Of a stretch of DNA of 7,463 nt, positions 6,226-7,463 are shown in pieces (position 1 is the stretch's first letter; each line of letters begins with the position of its first letter). Made by a program: the position numbers and the translations under genes. Below the pieces are notes generated by a model, which did no database searches, was not told the DNA's origin, and was given only the letters and a program-made list of their open reading frames with translations. The stretch comes from Acetobacteraceae bacterium. GTDB lineage: Bacteria > Pseudomonadota > Alphaproteobacteria > Acetobacterales > Acetobacteraceae. The DNA is taken from positions 10,158 through 17,620 of the forward strand of contig PLSZ01000258.1 in the NCBI GenBank assembly GCA_003164305.1. The letters are read 5' to 3'.

Positions 6226-7137
6226 CTACCCCCGCGCCACGCGTGAGACGGCCCACCCGCCGCCGCCGGTCTGCTTCGCGTCCCACAATGCCTTATGCGC
6301 GCGGCGCAACAGCGCCCGCGCGTCCTCACCGTCCCCCACCGTCCGGCTGGCGATCCCGATCGACAGCGTCAATTCCAACTGCGCCACCTCACTGTCGTCG
6401 TCGTCGTGGTGCCCGCCCTCGGGCAGCACCAGCCGCCGGTCCGCGACACCGACCGCCCGCTCGGCCGCGGTCATGTGGTCCATGTTATCCAGCCACACCG
6501 CGAACTCATCACCGCCGACCCGCGCCACCATATCCACCGGCCGCACCACCCCGCGCAGCAAATTCGCCGTCCGGATCAGCAGGTCGTCGCCCAGTGCGCG
6601 CCCGTGCGCGGCGTTGACCCGGCGCAGGCCATCGAGGTCGATCAGCAGCATCGTGCCGGACGTGCCATCCTGCTCCAGCCGGTCGATGTGCCGGTTCACC
6701 TCATTCAGAAAATACGGCCGGTTCGGCAGGCCGGTCAGCCGGTCGATCGATGCCTCCCCCGGCCCCTGCTCCAGGATCACCCGCATCAGCCCAGCGACGG
6801 AGGCCGCGAACTCGGTATCCCGGTCGTCCCAGCCGGAGGCGCCGGCCTTCCGCCATAGCGCCAGCCCGCCGCGGCGATCCGGATGCAACACCCAGGGCGA
6901 CACCAAAATCGGCCGCTTGTCGGAGCCGATCGACCAGGACGGCGCGTCCGGGCAGCGCCGCAGCATCTGATGCGCGCTGCCGATCGCGTCGGGCACCCCG
7001 GGGGCGGCGTCGAACAGCAGGACCGACGCTGAATCGGGCCGCGCCATGTCGATGATCGCCGCTCCCTCAAGGCGCGCCGACTTGCGCAATTCAGCCAGAG
7101 CCGCCGAGGCCATCGCAGGTAATCCGCCGTCTTCCAT
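6226..7137 (-). CDS. Diguanylate cyclase, GAF-like plus GGDEF domain
   Basis: A 303-residue cytosolic protein, with no membrane segment, predicted to make cyclic di-GMP from two GTP. The N-terminal part (about 10-125) looks like a diverged GAF domain, ending in GGLALWRKAGASGWDDRDTEF. The GGDEF domain starts at DRLTGLPNR (132-140) and has the metal residue D167 in IDLD, N175 and D184 for guanine and ribose contacts, and an intact GGDEF at 208-212. An RxxD inhibitory site (R199, D202) lies five residues before GGDEF, so product inhibition is expected. Oddities: the usual ND...GH is NA...HGR, and a His/Asp run (HHDDDD, 243-248) forms a loop insert. ATG 7137 is chosen because GGAG lies 8 nt upstream and the longer frame to 7317 would overlap the divergent oxidoreductase. 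No receiver domain is present, so it is not a direct target of the kinase. Confidence 0.9.
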   Translation of the reverse strand: MEDGGLPAMASAALAELRKSARLEGAAIIDMARPDSASVLLFDAAPGVPDAIGSAHQMLRRCPDAPSWSIGSDKRPILVSPWVLHPDRRGGLALWRKAGASGWDDRDTEFAASVAGLMRVILEQGPGEASIDRLTGLPNRPYFLNEVNRHIDRLEQDGTSGTMLLIDLDGLRRVNAAHGRALGDDLLIRTANLLRGVVRPVDMVARVGGDEFAVWLDNMDHMTAAERAVGVADRRLVLPEGGHHDDDDSEVAQLELTLSIGIASRTVGDGEDARALLRRAHKALWDAKQTGGGGWAVSRVARG

Positions 7138-7263
7138 CCCTGAATCTCCGATCCGTGACAGTCTGAAGTCGCTGAAGCGGGCGGTTTGTCTCACGACTTG
7201 TCTTGCCGGCTGGTAACGGCACGGCGGTTGCGGTCTTATTCCGTACCAACGCGGGAGGGCGTC
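7138..7263. promoter_or_regulatory. Divergent promoter region, cyclase and oxidoreductase
   Basis: These 126 bp must carry promoters for both flanking genes. CTGAAG occurs twice in close succession near 7163-7178, and TGCCG/CGGCA (7204-7208, 7217-7221) could form a small operator-like inverted repeat, but neither matches an operator I recognise. TTATT at 7236-7240 is the best -10-like segment for the plus strand, without a good -35 partner. GGGAGGG at 7253-7259 is a strong ribosome site for the oxidoreductase. Confidence 0.4.
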
Positions 7264-7463
7264 ATGCGAGCAGTCTGGTACGATCGCCAGGGACCGGCGA
7301 ACGAAGTCATTGTTCAAGGCGAACTACCCACGCCGGAACCCGGCACCGGCGAGGTCCGCGTTCGCCTGGAAGCCTCGGGCGTCAATCCGTCGGACACCTA
7401 TCGCCGCCGCGGCGCGGTGCCCGCCGAATACGCTCGTGTGATCCCCAACAGCGACGGCGCCGG
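7264..7463 (+). CDS. Quinone oxidoreductase-like MDR enzyme (5' end only)
   Basis: The first 66 codons of a gene that runs off the window. The start MRAVWYDRQGPANEV, then TPEPGTGEVRVRLEASGVNPSDTYRRRG and VIPNSDGAG, is the N-terminal GroES-like lobe of medium-chain dehydrogenase/reductases, closest to NADPH:quinone reductases: GVNPSD stands where zinc alcohol dehydrogenases have a Cys-bearing GxCGSD, so it should lack the catalytic zinc. The NADPH-binding Rossmann domain lies outside the window, so the cofactor and substrate cannot be judged. ATG 7264 follows the ribosome site GGGAGGG. The gene is divergent from the diguanylate cyclase, sharing the intergenic region, with no evident functional link. 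Confidence 0.88.
   Translation, partial: MRAVWYDRQGPANEVIVQGELPTPEPGTGEVRVRLEASGVNPSDTYRRRGAVPAEYARVIPNSDGA

Noticed and set aside
6394..6411. GTC/GTG trinucleotide run as a microsatellite or CRISPR-like repeat
   Set aside because: Only four GTC units in frame within the cyclase gene (Asp codons on the minus strand); too short and explained by coding.
7138..7317. N-terminal extension of the diguanylate cyclase by 60 codons
   Set aside because: It would overlap the divergent oxidoreductase gene and its ribosome site, and the ATG at 7137 has its own GGAG.

Overview
GC-rich chromosomal DNA of an alphaproteobacterium, most likely Rhodospirillales/Acetobacteraceae. This placement is inferred from the strong G/C bias at third codon positions, an MctP-type transporter paired with a DUF3311 protein, a Cache-type hybrid kinase, and a short palindromic repeat at the left edge whose two strands read MARSSRAMT and MARLDRAI. 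I recall those strings from many repeat-derived hypothetical proteins in this group. No tRNA, rRNA, CRISPR array, transposase or phage module is visible.

Layout from left to right: (1) 1-62, a REP-like cluster of three small hairpins, then about 245 bp with no convincing gene. (2) 309-1088, minus strand, an orphan GT-A-fold glycosyltransferase-like protein with a DAD motif; a possible 29-codon upstream ORF overlaps its start as ATGA. (3) A 222-bp divergent intergenic region with a leader hairpin just before the plus-strand operon. (4) 1311-3637, plus strand, a tight cluster: a DUF3311 small membrane protein, a sodium:solute symporter of the MctP/PanF type 3 bp later, and a 2H phosphoesterase (2'-5' RNA ligase-like) 23 bp after that. 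(5) A 147-bp gap containing an inverted repeat. (6) 3785-6187, plus strand, an 800-residue hybrid sensor kinase (TM, periplasmic Cache-like sensor, TM, HisKA, HATPase, REC, Hpt-like). (7) A 38-bp convergent gap with overlapping palindromes. (8) 6226-7137, minus strand, a GAF-like plus GGDEF diguanylate cyclase. (9) A 126-bp divergent promoter region. (10) 7264 to the window end, plus strand, the 5' part of a quinone-oxidoreductase-like MDR enzyme.

How the genes may work together: the DUF3311/symporter pair should import a small monocarboxylate or related compound. The hybrid kinase senses an unknown periplasmic signal and carries a complete His-Asp-His relay, but no final response regulator is encoded here. 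The neighbouring diguanylate cyclase has no receiver domain, so any link to the kinase is only positional.

I see no clearly new defence or mobile system. The observations most worth a second look are the left-edge repeat, the phosphoesterase in the transporter cluster, the altered sodium-site residue in the symporter, and the kinase relay with no visible terminal acceptor.
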